Below, piece after piece: positions 45,401-52,882 of a stretch of 64,000 nt of DNA (position 1 is its first letter; each line of letters opens with the position of its first letter). Below the pieces are notes generated by a model. The model did no database searches. It was not told the origin of the DNA and saw only the letters and a list, made by a program, of their open reading frames with translations. The position numbers and the translations under genes were made by a program. This DNA comes from Actinomadura rubteroloni (GTDB lineage: Bacteria > Actinomycetota > Actinomycetes > Streptosporangiales > Streptosporangiaceae). Where the stretch lies: the NCBI RefSeq assembly GCF_002911665.1, contig NZ_MTBP01000002.1, forward strand, positions 1,674,001-1,738,000, given 5' to 3'.

Positions 45401-46788
45401 GCTTCGACCTCCGCATCGAGCCGCAGCAGGTCGTCCGGGGTCTCCCGGCGGACGATGACCCGCGACGTGCCGTTCCGCACCGCCACCACGGCGGGCTTCG
45501 GGACGTGGTTGTAGTTACTGGCCATCGAGCGACAGTACGCACCGGTGGCCGCGACCGCGACCAGGTCGCCCGCCGTAAGATCTTCGGGCAACCACAGGTC
45601 ACGCACGACGATATCCCCGCTCTCGCAGTGCTTGCCGACAAGCCTGGCCAGCATCGGCCCCTCGTCGGACGTGCGGCTCGCGAGGGCGCAGGAGTACTCG
45701 GCGCCGTACAGGGCGGTGCGCAGGTTGTCGCTCATGCCGCCGTCCACCGAGACGTACGTGCGGATGCCCTCGACGTCCTTGACCGTCCCGACCTCGTAGA
45801 CCGTGACGCCGCCGGGGCCGATGACCGCGCGTCCGGGCTCGACCGTCAGCGTCGGCATCGCGAGCCCGTAGGCGCGGCACTCGCGGGCGACGATGTCGCG
45901 CAGGCTGTCGGCCATCGTCTTCGGGTCGATCGGTTCGTCGCCGGTCGTATAGGCGATGCCGTAGCCGCCGCCGAGGTCGAGTTCGGGCAGCTCGACGCCG
46001 TGCTCGTCGCGGATCGCGACCAGCAGCTCGGCCAGGCGGTGCGCGGCGACCTCGAACCCGTCCGGGTCGAAGATCTGCGACCCGATGTGCGAGTGCAGGC
46101 CGACGAGTTCCAGCTCCTTCAGCGCGAGGACGCGGCGGACCGCCTCCAGCGCCGCGCCCGAACCGCGCGAGAACCCGAACTTCTGGTCGTCGTGCGCGGT
46201 CGCGATGAACTCGTGCGTGTGCGCCTCGACGCCCGTCGTGACGCGGACCATGACCTTGGGCCTGGTCCCGTGCCGCCTCGCGAGGTGCCCGAGCCTGGCG
46301 ATCTCCTCGAACGAGTCGACCACGATGTGCCCGACGCCGGCCGCCAGCGCCGCGTCCAGTTCCTCGACCGACTTGTTGTTGCCGTGCAGCGTGATCTTCT
46401 CCGGCGGGAACCCGGCGCGGAGCGCGACGGCCAGTTCGCCGCCGCTGCACACGTCCAGGCCGAGGCCCTCCTCGTGGACCCACCGCGCGACGGCCGTGCA
46501 GAGGAACGCCTTGCCCGCATAGTGGACGTGGCCGTCATGGAACGCCTGCGCGTACTCCCTCGCCCGCGTCCTGACGTCGTCCTCGTCGTATACGTACAGC
46601 GGCGTACCGTACTGCTGCGCCAGATCCCGGACGTCGACGCCCGCGATCGTGAGGACGCCTTCGTTGCGTCGCGCGTTCTTGGGCCAGACGTGCTCGGCCA
46701 GGCCGTTCAGGTCGTCCGGCGGCGGCAGCGGGTGGTCCTCCGGAAGCACGTCCGCGTGCCGGCCGCCCGCAGGATGGACCCTGCTCAT
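45397..46788 (-). CDS. lysA: Diaminopimelate decarboxylase
   Basis: The 463-residue enzyme makes lysine from meso-diaminopimelate. The PLP lysine is in HVHYAGKAFLCTAVARWV, the glycine-rich phosphate loop in ELDLGGGYGIAYT, and the specificity helix and EPGRA motif in LTVEPGRAVIGPGG. It overlaps hom and begins 19 bases after the DALR-domain gene. Confidence 0.95.
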   Translation of the reverse strand: MSRVHPAGGRHADVLPEDHPLPPPDDLNGLAEHVWPKNARRNEGVLTIAGVDVRDLAQQYGTPLYVYDEDDVRTRAREYAQAFHDGHVHYAGKAFLCTAVARWVHEEGLGLDVCSGGELAVALRAGFPPEKITLHGNNKSVEELDAALAAGVGHIVVDSFEEIARLGHLARRHGTRPKVMVRVTTGVEAHTHEFIATAHDDQKFGFSRGSGAALEAVRRVLALKELELVGLHSHIGSQIFDPDGFEVAAHRLAELLVAIRDEHGVELPELDLGGGYGIAYTTGDEPIDPKTMADSLRDIVARECRAYGLAMPTLTVEPGRAVIGPGGVTVYEVGTVKDVEGIRTYVSVDGGMSDNLRTALYGAEYSCALASRTSDEGPMLARLVGKHCESGDIVVRDLWLPEDLTAGDLVAVAATGAYCRSMASNYNHVPKPAVVAVRNGTSRVIVRRETPDDLLRLDAEVEA

Positions 46789-46807
46789 TCGTTCGTTCCC
46801 CCGCTCG

Positions 46808-47497
46808 TCATATCCGCTCCCGCGGTGTCTCGCCCAACATCGTCAGTCCGTTGCCGAGGGCGACGCGCGCCGCCCGCGCCAGTGTGACGCGGCTCGCGTG
46901 CGCCGCCCCGGGTTTGGAGTCGCCCATGGGGAGCGCGGGACAACGTTCGTGGACGTCGTGGTACGCGGCGGCGAGCCGCTCCAAACAGAAGGCGAACGGC
47001 CGGGGATCCTGTTCCCGCTCGGCCTGCGCGGCCCGGCCGGGAAGATCGGCGAGGTGCTCGGCGAAACACTGTTCCGCTTCCGCCTCCACCCTCGGCTCCC
47101 CCGCCCGCACGCCCGCCTCCGCGGCCCACCGCTCAGTCCAAACTGCACGCGCATACGCGTACCGCACGACGAACCCGGGGTTCTGCCAGGTGCGGGGCCG
47201 GTCGTCCCAACCCATGCGGGGAACGTCGGCACGCCCAAACGCGGCCCCTTCACCGATCGCCCCGGTGACGACACGCGCGGGATCGACGGTGATGACGAGC
47301 ATCCCGTCACCCTGAACGTCCAGAACCCCGTCGATCTCACGGAGCCGCCGCGCGATCTGTTCGGCGTCCAGGCCCGCCTTGAGCGCGACCGCGGTGGCGT
47401 ACCGACCGGCTCCACGGACGCTCAACACCAAGTCACCGGGCGCGAGAGGGCGTCCGGCTGCGCAGGCGAGGGCGGCGCCCAACTCCGCGGGGGTCAC
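46808..47497 (-). CDS. DALR anticodon-binding domain protein (ArgS-like remnant)
   Basis: The 229-residue protein resembles the C-terminal anticodon-binding (DALR) domain of arginyl-tRNA synthetase: RYAYARAVWTERWAAEAG, RPFAFCLERLAAAYHDVHE and VTLARAARVALGNGLTML. It has no synthetase catalytic motifs such as HIGH or KMSKS. Such stand-alone genes sit directly upstream of lysA in many actinomycetes. Role is unknown; tRNA-Arg binding is inferred. GTG start at 47497. Confidence 0.82.
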   Translation of the reverse strand: MTPAELGAALACAAGRPLAPGDLVLSVRGAGRYATAVALKAGLDAEQIARRLREIDGVLDVQGDGMLVITVDPARVVTGAIGEGAAFGRADVPRMGWDDRPRTWQNPGFVVRYAYARAVWTERWAAEAGVRAGEPRVEAEAEQCFAEHLADLPGRAAQAEREQDPRPFAFCLERLAAAYHDVHERCPALPMGDSKPGAAHASRVTLARAARVALGNGLTMLGETPRERI

Positions 47498-47518
47498 CCT
47501 GGTGAGACTATCTGACCA

Positions 47519-47902
47519 CTATCTGGACACCACAGCGAGTTTCCGGACCGTCTGGATGAGCTGATTCGGATCGAACGGCTTGGTCACGTAGGCGTCGACG
47601 CCGATCTCATGCCCCCGCCGAACATCATGCTCCTGCGCCCGCGCAGTGATCATGACGACCCGGATGTGCCGCGTCCCCTCGTCCTCCTTGAGCCGCAGCG
47701 CCGTGACCCACCCGTCCAGCCGAGGCATCATCACATCGAGCGTGATCACGTCCGGCCGAACCTCACCGACCCGCTCCAGGCAGTCCTGCCCGTCCACGGC
47801 CGTCTCGACCGCGAACCCCTCCAACTGCAGGTTCACCGCGATGAGCTGCCGGATGACCTCGTCGTCATCGACGACCAGCACGCGTCCCAGTGGCTCGCTC
47901 AC
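47519..47902 (-). CDS. Single-domain response regulator (CheY-like)
   Basis: The 127-residue protein is one receiver domain: VLVVDDDEVIRQLIAVNL, phospho-acceptor in DVITLDVMMPRLDGW, conserved threonine in VVMITARAQEHDV and lysine in DAYVTKPFDPNQLI. No output domain follows. GTG at 47902 starts MSEPLGRV; no strong ribosome binding site is visible. It lies 21 bases upstream of the DALR gene on the same strand. No partner kinase is adjacent. Confidence 0.88.
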   Translation of the reverse strand: MSEPLGRVLVVDDDEVIRQLIAVNLQLEGFAVETAVDGQDCLERVGEVRPDVITLDVMMPRLDGWVTALRLKEDEGTRHIRVVMITARAQEHDVRRGHEIGVDAYVTKPFDPNQLIQTVRKLAVVSR

Positions 47903-48094
47903 GCCAACGAAAGTAGCCGACTCCCCGCTCCCCCGCACAGCGAACCAACACCCAACACCACCCCCGCAGCCAGGACACCACTCACGCACGCCCAAGCCCC
48001 CCGCTGACGACGCACCCCCGCCCCCGAACAAACGAGGTGCACGACCACCGACCAACCCTGGTAACCTTTCCTCGCGCCGCAAACCAGCGGCCAC

Positions 48095-48166
48095 GCCCCC
48101 TTAGCTCAGGGGATAGAGCAACGGCCTCCGGAGCCGTGTGCGCAGGTTCGAATCCTGCAGGGGGCA
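48095..48166 (+). tRNA. tRNA-Arg (anticodon CCG)
   Basis: A complete cloverleaf of 72 bases: acceptor GCCCCCT/AGGGGGC, D arm with AGCTCAGGGGATAGAGC, anticodon stem ACGGC/GCCGT with loop CTCCGGA, and T arm GCAGGTTCGAATCCTGC. The anticodon CCG reads CGG. CCA is not encoded. Bases 48125-48166 are also the left attachment site of the integrated element, so the 3' half was restored by integration. Confidence 0.95.
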
Positions 48167-48167
48167 C
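48125..48167 (+). repeat. attL, 43-bp copy within tRNA-Arg
   Basis: These 43 bases, from within the anticodon loop to the discriminator and one base beyond, are identical to 51969-52011. Weaker similarity of about 60 bases continues downstream of both copies. The direct repeats bound the integrase-bearing element. Confidence 0.9.
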
Positions 48168-48182
48168 CTTCCGAGAACAGCC

Positions 48183-48225
48183 AAAACCCCGGTTGACCAG
48201 GCGCTATGCCAGTCACCGGGGTTTT
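48183..48225 (+). terminator. Intrinsic terminator of tRNA-Arg
   Basis: AAAACCCCGGTTGAC and GTCACCGGGGTTTT form a stem with one bulge, ending in a T4 run 17 bases after the tRNA. A diverged copy follows attR at about 52029-52071. Confidence 0.75.
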
Positions 48226-48327
48226 GTGTCCGTGCAGCCGAATGCCACCGAAAGCCGCCGTGCGTCACCATCCACGGAATATTCACGGAACGGCGTCGGT
48301 GGCATTGTCCCAGGTCGCGCCCAGCAA

Positions 48328-48358
48328 AAGAGCCCCGGCACGGAACACCGGGACTCTT
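48328..48358 (-). terminator. Integrase terminator
   Basis: AAGAGCCCCGG and CCGGGACTCTT form an 11-bp stem with one mismatch, just after the int stop codon on the minus strand. Confidence 0.55.
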
Positions 48359-48362
48359 CACA

Positions 48363-50003
48363 CTAGCGGCCAAGTGCCGCGTCCATCCGCGCGAACCAGT
48401 GGCCGTCGTCGCCGTCCAGACAGTGCGCGTACGTCCGTTGCAGCACCTCGACACTGTGGCCGGCCCACTCGGCGACGTAGACGGCCGGGACTCCCGCGTT
48501 GAGCCTCCAGGACACCCCCGCGTGCCGGAAGTCGTACGGCTTTCGGGCAAGCGGACTCTTCACCTGGGCCGCCGCCAGCGCCTTCGGTCTGGCCTTGTCG
48601 AGCACCTGCCACAGCGTCGAAGGCTGATAGACGCTCCCCCGCGTGGTCTCCCGGACGGCCCGGACCGCGTTGGTCGAGGTGAACACGACCCACTCGTAGC
48701 GTCCGGTGACCAGGCCCTTGACGGCCCGTTCCATCTGCTGCGGCGTGCGCGGCGGCTCCACGGAGATGGTCGGGACCTCGTCGGGCACCGCGCCGTAGCC
48801 GCGCAGCCGCGTGGACAGCGACTCGGCCTGCTCCTTGGTGCGCGGGACGAGCACGCGCCACCCGAACAGCGGCTTGGTCTCGAACCACGACAGACCCCCC
48901 ACCGGCCGGAACAGCCGTCCGTCCGCAGCGGTCCCGTAGGCGTCCAAGTGCGCCATGAGCAGCGTGACCAACTCGGGCGGGATCGGAACCGGCCGCCGCG
49001 TGCCCTCGGCGCGTCCCTTGAGCCCCCGCTCTTCGTGAACCTCGCCGTCGTCGGTCCACTGCTTGCCCGCCGCCGACATGACCCGCTCCAGCTCCAGCGT
49101 GCCCCAGCCTGTGGCCGGAAGGGACACGCAGTTGTCCCGGCGCAGGTAGACGGCCTCCGACGGCCGCATCATGCCGTAGTACATGCAGCCGAACAGCGCG
49201 ACGAGGCGAGGCCCCTGCGTCTTGCCGACGTCCCCGATCGCGTCCAGGAGCGCGGCCACCTGGTTCGGATTGGGCACCCGCCGCTGGTCGATCTCGTGCA
49301 CGACTTCCGGCGGCTTCCAATCCACGTCGTCGGGGTTGGCGAGCGGATTTGCCGAAAGCTGTTTCTCCCGCACGGCGTACTTGAGCGCCCCGTAAAAGAC
49401 CCGACGCCGACGCCGGTAGTACTGGGGCTTCGAGGGCTTGCCGTTCAGGTTCGTCGCGCACGCGTCCAGCGCTTTCGCGACCGTCTTGGCGTCCTCCAAG
49501 GCCGACACCGGGACCGACGCCTTCGCCACCCATTGCAGAGCCGCAGCGATCTCGTCCGGCTTGTCCGCGTCCCTGCGCGGCGGGTTGAACGCGTAGTTCC
49601 GGAGCGCCAGCCGGAGCGTCTTCGGGTCGGGAGCGCCCCGCCGGCTCTTCACCAGGACCGGCGTCACGGCCATCAAGCCCTCGACAACCGACACACGGCC
49701 CTTACCGGCGATCTTCGGCCACCGGTCGTCAATGAAGTCGCAGGCCAGCGCATACCAGGTCGTGGCCGCCTTCTCCCAGGCCATCGAGTCGGGCAAGCCC
49801 GCTTCGACATCGAACGCCTCACGCTCAGCAGCCGACACCAACCGCGACTTGTAGCGATCAGCTTGCGTCTTCCGCTGGAACGTCTCGGAGTGCTCGCGGC
49901 CGGCTACGGCCCAGCGCACCGTGTACGAGCGCACCGAACGCTTGCCGTTCCTGGTGGTGTAGTTCGGCCGGATCTCCCACACCCGGACCTTGTTCGACTT
50001 CAC
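48363..50003 (-). CDS. int: Tyrosine integrase with internal HemD-derived segment
   Basis: The 546-residue recombinase has an N-terminal arm-type and core-binding part and a catalytic domain with R280 (MMRPSEAVYLRRD), R493 in PYDFRHAGVSWRL, H516 in AEWAGHSVEVLQR and nucleophile Y525 in TYAHCLDG. The box II histidine is replaced by tyrosine (YDFR), which is common in this actinomycete group. Residues 373-452 interrupt the catalytic domain with a segment reading as uroporphyrinogen-III synthase (see the separate entry). Flanks GRLFRPVGGLS and RGSVYQPSTLWQ would join as a normal integrase. GTG at 50003 overlaps the xis stop and has GAGGA upstream. Activity is uncertain because of the insertion. 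Confidence 0.9.
   Translation of the reverse strand: MKSNKVRVWEIRPNYTTRNGKRSVRSYTVRWAVAGREHSETFQRKTQADRYKSRLVSAAEREAFDVEAGLPDSMAWEKAATTWYALACDFIDDRWPKIAGKGRVSVVEGLMAVTPVLVKSRRGAPDPKTLRLALRNYAFNPPRRDADKPDEIAAALQWVAKASVPVSALEDAKTVAKALDACATNLNGKPSKPQYYRRRRRVFYGALKYAVREKQLSANPLANPDDVDWKPPEVVHEIDQRRVPNPNQVAALLDAIGDVGKTQGPRLVALFGCMYYGMMRPSEAVYLRRDNCVSLPATGWGTLELERVMSAAGKQWTDDGEVHEERGLKGRAEGTRRPVPIPPELVTLLMAHLDAYGTAADGRLFRPVGGLSWFETKPLFGWRVLVPRTKEQAESLSTRLRGYGAVPDEVPTISVEPPRTPQQMERAVKGLVTGRYEWVVFTSTNAVRAVRETTRGSVYQPSTLWQVLDKARPKALAAAQVKSPLARKPYDFRHAGVSWRLNAGVPAVYVAEWAGHSVEVLQRTYAHCLDGDDGHWFARMDAALGR
48648..48887 (-). other. HemD (uroporphyrinogen-III synthase) segment inside int
   Basis: About 80 codons, integrase residues 373-452, read WFETKPLFGWRVLVPRTK, then EQAESLSTRLRGYGAVPDEV, PTISVEPPRTPQQMERAV and YEWVVFTSTNAVRAVRE. 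From memory these match the linker and start of the HemD half of actinobacterial CobA-HemD fusion proteins almost word for word, including the Rossmann-like start GWRVLVPRT and the TSTNAVRAV motif. Frame is kept on both sides. It includes only the first part of HemD, so it cannot be an active synthase. Confidence 0.8.
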
Positions 50004-50200
50004 GCCGCTTCCTCGCTGAGTCCGTCGAGCCATTCACGGAAGTCGCAGCGCCGGATCCGGAGTTCCCCATTGGGGAGCTTGAGGCAGGCCGGGGCAAGGC
50101 CGAGTTCGCGCCAGCGGTAGAACGTCCGCCGTGAGAGCCCGCCAAGCTCCGCGAGAACCTGCGGAACTGTCATCAGTTCGAGGTCGTCACCGTTGCTCAC
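50000..50200 (-). CDS. xis: Excisionase (HTH_17/MerR-like)
   Basis: The 66-residue protein is a winged helix DNA-bender of the excisionase type: ELMTVPQVLAELGGLSRRTF then YRWRELGLAPACLKLPNGEL and RIRRCDFREWLDGL. GTG at 50200 overlaps the rep stop and its own stop overlaps the int start, so rep, xis and int are translationally linked. It would direct excision by the integrase. Confidence 0.88.
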   Translation of the reverse strand: MSNGDDLELMTVPQVLAELGGLSRRTFYRWRELGLAPACLKLPNGELRIRRCDFREWLDGLSEEAA

Positions 50201-51312
50201 GCTGCCTCCCGAGCAGTTGCCGAAAGTTCGGGCGCCGTCGCCCGTTCCAGTTGTTCGCGTCGTCGGATGCGTTCGTTGATCAGGTGCAGGAGCCGCCGGT
50301 CAGGCGACTTCACGTCCGGGTCGGCAGGTCCGGCGCGTTCCCACACGAACGGTCTAGTCGGGTCGGGCGTGGCGACGTGAATGCCCGCTTCGGCCAGCCG
50401 CGCCAGCACCCAAGCCGTGCGGTCGTTCTTGTGGTCGGTGAGGGTTTTTCCGGACCATTTGCGGGAGACCAGGACGCGGCGTCCGCCGTAGCCGAGGTGT
50501 TCGGGCCGGTGGGCTTTGCCCTTGCAGAAGCCGGGGACCAGCCCCTTGCGCGGGTTCTTGGGCTGGACGCCGTAGCGCAGCCAGTTCGCGCACGTGGGCG
50601 AGCATGGTTCGTACCTCAGGGCTTCGACCATCCGGTTAACGTGCTCGCGCTGCCTGCCGGTGGTGGGTTCGTGGCATTCGGCGGTGTTCTTGACCAGGTA
50701 CTTGGTCAGGTAGCCAATGAGCTTGCGGGACTGGGGACTGTCGGCCACGACGCCTTGTGCGTCGATCTGGCGTCCCAACCGAGCCACATGCAGAGGTTCG
50801 GCGGTCTGGTCCAGGCCGATGCGGTCAAGGGCGTCGTCCCAGGTGGTCAGCACTTCGCCGGTCTCAGGGTCGAGGTAGCCGCCGCTCTCTCCCGCCGCCG
50901 CATCCCACACCGGCAACCGCTCCCCGGAGTACACGACGCGATCGGTAGGCGGCCACCACACTTGGTGGTACGTGGCCGCGACGACGCGGCGCAGGTCGGC
51001 ACGGGAAATGGTGCCGCGAATGGCCATGTGCAGGTGTGGGGCGAGGCGGCGTTGGGGTTCGACGGCGGCGAAGTACTGGACGTCGTAGCCGACGAAGCGG
51101 CGCAGGTTCTGCACGAACCGGTCGACCAGCTTGGAGAAGTGCAGTGCGTCCCGCGCCGCCCGCGTGTAGTCGTAGGTCGCCGGATCGACCGGAGTGCCGT
51201 CCGAGCGGACCCGCCCGTAGGAGTCGAGGGGCGGCGGCGCTCGCGCCGTTGGCGCGGCCTGCCGCCCGCGCGGCCGGCCGCGCATCGCTGCGTGGCCGCG
51301 CTTATCGGTCAC
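50197..51312 (-). CDS. RepSA-like replication initiator, N-terminally truncated
   Basis: The 371-residue product matches the C-terminal two thirds of actinomycete RepSA-type rolling-circle initiators: SYGRVRSDGTPVDPATYDYT, ALHFSKLVDRFVQNLRRFVG, VEPQRRLAPHLHMAIRGTIS (containing an HLH metal-binding motif) and YLTKYLVKNT. The family normally has about 100-150 further N-terminal residues with cysteine pairs and a TLT-type motif, which are absent: the first 25 residues here are arginine/alanine/proline filler and no continuation is seen in other frames. It may be non-functional. The GTG start at 51312 is uncertain. Confidence 0.8.
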   Translation of the reverse strand: MTDKRGHAAMRGRPRGRQAAPTARAPPPLDSYGRVRSDGTPVDPATYDYTRAARDALHFSKLVDRFVQNLRRFVGYDVQYFAAVEPQRRLAPHLHMAIRGTISRADLRRVVAATYHQVWWPPTDRVVYSGERLPVWDAAAGESGGYLDPETGEVLTTWDDALDRIGLDQTAEPLHVARLGRQIDAQGVVADSPQSRKLIGYLTKYLVKNTAECHEPTTGRQREHVNRMVEALRYEPCSPTCANWLRYGVQPKNPRKGLVPGFCKGKAHRPEHLGYGGRRVLVSRKWSGKTLTDHKNDRTAWVLARLAEAGIHVATPDPTRPFVWERAGPADPDVKSPDRRLLHLINERIRRREQLERATAPELSATAREAA

Positions 51313-51412
51313 CGGCCCGGTCCGCTGGGGTCGCGCCGCCCAGGACGAGTCGACGCCGGAGCGAGGAAGCCGTTCCGGCGACGAGGAGCAGGCCGTGAAC
51401 GTGGTCGGGCAT
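51302..51412 (-). pseudogene. Short frame with REP-associated transposase-like motif
   Basis: A 36-codon frame starts MPDHVHGLLLVAGTASSLRR and ends at a TAA overlapping the rep start region. MPDHVHGLLLV is the HUH motif block of Y1/REP-associated tyrosine transposases (usually MPNHVHxLL). No catalytic tyrosine or other domain is present, and an in-frame stop lies just upstream, so it would be a relic. It may also be a chance match or a scar left where the rep N-terminus was lost. Confidence 0.35.
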
Positions 51413-51456
51413 CGTTCCTGTCACGGTCGGTTAGGGGAGTCGGTTGCGCGTGCGCT

Positions 51457-51553
51457 ACTGGGGAACCCCGTGGTTCCCCAGAACCCCTCCTGGACCCGGA
51501 GGGCACTCCCGCGCGAATCGGCCTGTCAAGGGTCGAGCACCGTTCGCGCGGGA
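51457..51553. other. Paired inverted repeats, candidate element origin
   Basis: Two strong dyads lie in the 250-base non-coding gap beside rep. CTGGGGAACC-CCGT-GGTTCCCCAG (51457-51480) is a perfect 10-bp hairpin. CTCCCGCGCGAA (51505-51516) and TTCGCGCGGGAG (51542-51553) are perfect 12-bp inverted repeats 25 bases apart. Rolling-circle elements place single- and double-strand origins as such hairpins near rep. Origin function is inferred. Confidence 0.4.
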
Positions 51554-51660
51554 GCACCCACCGGACAGGTCCGTTCGTCTGTTGCGGTCGGCGGCTGGCG
51601 AGGGAGACAAGCAGGCTGTGGAACCGGTGCCGCCCGATGCCCGCGTGGCAGACTCAACTC

Positions 51661-51864
51661 ATGACCGACCGGTGGCCCGAGATCGATGAGAACATCGTGA
51701 GCCACCGCATCATCCCGGCCATGATGATCTTGCGAGAGGTGTTTGGCTACGACATCCGCGAGGCAATCGATGCCTTCGACGCCCGGTACTGGTTCCTTCG
51801 CGAGACCCGGCCGGATGACTTCACGGTCGGCCCCGAGGAGTACGGCAGGCACTTCTACAGCTGA
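51661..51864 (+). CDS. Small acidic protein, 67 aa, of the element
   Basis: The product begins MTDRWPEIDENIVSHRIIPA, continues MMILREVFGYDIREAIDAF and ends GPEEYGRHFYS. It is compact, helical and acidic, with no signal peptide. I do not recognise a function. It is the only plus-strand gene of the element, 105 bases before attR, a position often used for accessory or regulatory genes. The ribosome binding site is weak. Confidence 0.6.
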   Translation: MTDRWPEIDENIVSHRIIPAMMILREVFGYDIREAIDAFDARYWFLRETRPDDFTVGPEEYGRHFYS

Positions 51865-51968
51865 CGTTCAAGATCCGGAACATGCGCGGAACGGGCGGGC
51901 GTAGGAGGTTCGGGACGGACAGCCCCAGCACAGGCCAGCGGTCCTGTGGCCGGTGATCTGGGAAGCGC

Positions 51969-52011
51969 CCTCCGGAGCCGTGTGCGCAGGTTCGAATCCT
52001 GCAGGGGGCAC
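51969..52011 (+). repeat. attR, 43-bp tRNA-Arg 3' copy
   Basis: The sequence is identical to 48125-48167 and holds the anticodon loop to the 3' end of tRNA-Arg, without the 5' half. It is therefore an attachment site and not a second tRNA gene. The following 60 bases resemble the tRNA terminator region imperfectly, including GACCAGGCG and GTCACCGGGG. Confidence 0.9.
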
Positions 52012-52311
52012 TTTCCCGGAACAGCAGGATCTCCGGTCGACCAGGCGAAACGCCGGTCACCGGGGTTTCTCTCACAGGGCACCAGAATCGCCGACCACCA
52101 GCCGTCGCGGAACTTCTGCCGTTAATCACGCAAGATCATCTCGAGTAATTGGGCGCGCCCAGCGCACACTAGGACTTTTCATTCGACGCCGCGTGGCGCC
52201 GCGCCGACTCCCGCCAGAACGTCGTGCGGCCGGGGCGCCGGGCAGCCACGCGAAGTCGCGCATCGTGACGCATCCGCCGTCCGCTCCGGTCTCGGGCCTG
52301 GCGCCCTAGTG
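52012..52311. other. Non-coding flank of the element
   Basis: This 300-base stretch contains the diverged copy of the tRNA terminator at its start and is otherwise mixed GC sequence. No credible coding frame, repeat or promoter pair is seen. Confidence 0.5.
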
Positions 52312-52602
52312 CTATTGGCAGTGGTCGCGGCGCTGCTCGACGCGGGCGAGTACGTCGGCCCCCAGCTCGCTCGCAAGATCTGTCATCTCTGCCAGCTCAG
52401 CCCGAGTGACCGGCCGGTCTTGCTCGACGAGCCAGTCCGCAACCGATTCGATCGCCAGGCCATGCTCAGCATGCGCGAGGAACTCCGTGCCCCAGCGAAC
52501 TTGTTCAACCGTCAAGCGGTCCGCCAGCAGACGCAGGAGCGCCGCCATGCGCGCCTCCCATTCACCAAGGGCGAGGTAGCCCTCATCGCGGTACAAGCCC
52601 AT
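52312..52602 (-). CDS. MafI-family immunity protein (orphan)
   Basis: The 96-residue protein resembles MafI-family immunity proteins of polymorphic toxin systems: LLRLLADRLTVEQVRWGTEF, LAHAEHGLAIESVADWLVEQ, then PVTRAELAEMTDLASELGAD. These small helical proteins neutralise cognate nuclease-type toxins. No toxin gene is adjacent, so it is an orphan here, perhaps kept for protection against neighbours. It lies 300 bases beyond attR. The family call is from pattern recognition. Confidence 0.65.
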   Translation of the reverse strand: MGLYRDEGYLALGEWEARMAALLRLLADRLTVEQVRWGTEFLAHAEHGLAIESVADWLVEQDRPVTRAELAEMTDLASELGADVLARVEQRRDHCQ

Positions 52603-52882
52603 GAGGCATCTCTATCGGCCTTCCGCCACATCGCCAAATGGATTAAGGCGTGCTGTCGGCTGGGTTGGAAGGGGCGGGGATCCGTCGACCCGATGTGTTG
52701 AGGATGGCGGCACCCTTCGGCCGTCACTCCTTGATGGCTCTACGTCCCTCGGCAGAACCCGTCCGCCGCCGGGCACGTCACGTCGAGTAACTCCCCGTCA
52801 AGGCGTGTGACGGGCGGTAGTTGGACGGGCTGACGGAGACTCGCCTGATGCGTCGGGCGCGGGCGAGGGGGCGGTGGGTTGG

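Larger units (their letters stand above)
48125..52011. mobile_element. Integrative element in tRNA-Arg (mini-AICE-like)
   Basis: A 3.9-kb element bounded by 43-bp direct repeats in the 3' end of tRNA-Arg. Gene content, all but one on the minus strand, is int, xis, a RepSA-like initiator and a small plus-strand gene near attR. int, xis and rep overlap in GTGA fashion as in pSAM2-type actinomycete integrative and conjugative elements. There is no FtsK/TraSA-type transfer gene, no Pra activator, and the initiator is truncated, so it is probably a decayed or mobilisable remnant. Whether it still excises is unknown. Confidence 0.85.

Noticed and set aside
51969..52011. Second tRNA-Arg gene
   Set aside because: The acceptor 5' strand, D arm and half of the anticodon stem are missing; it is the attR copy.
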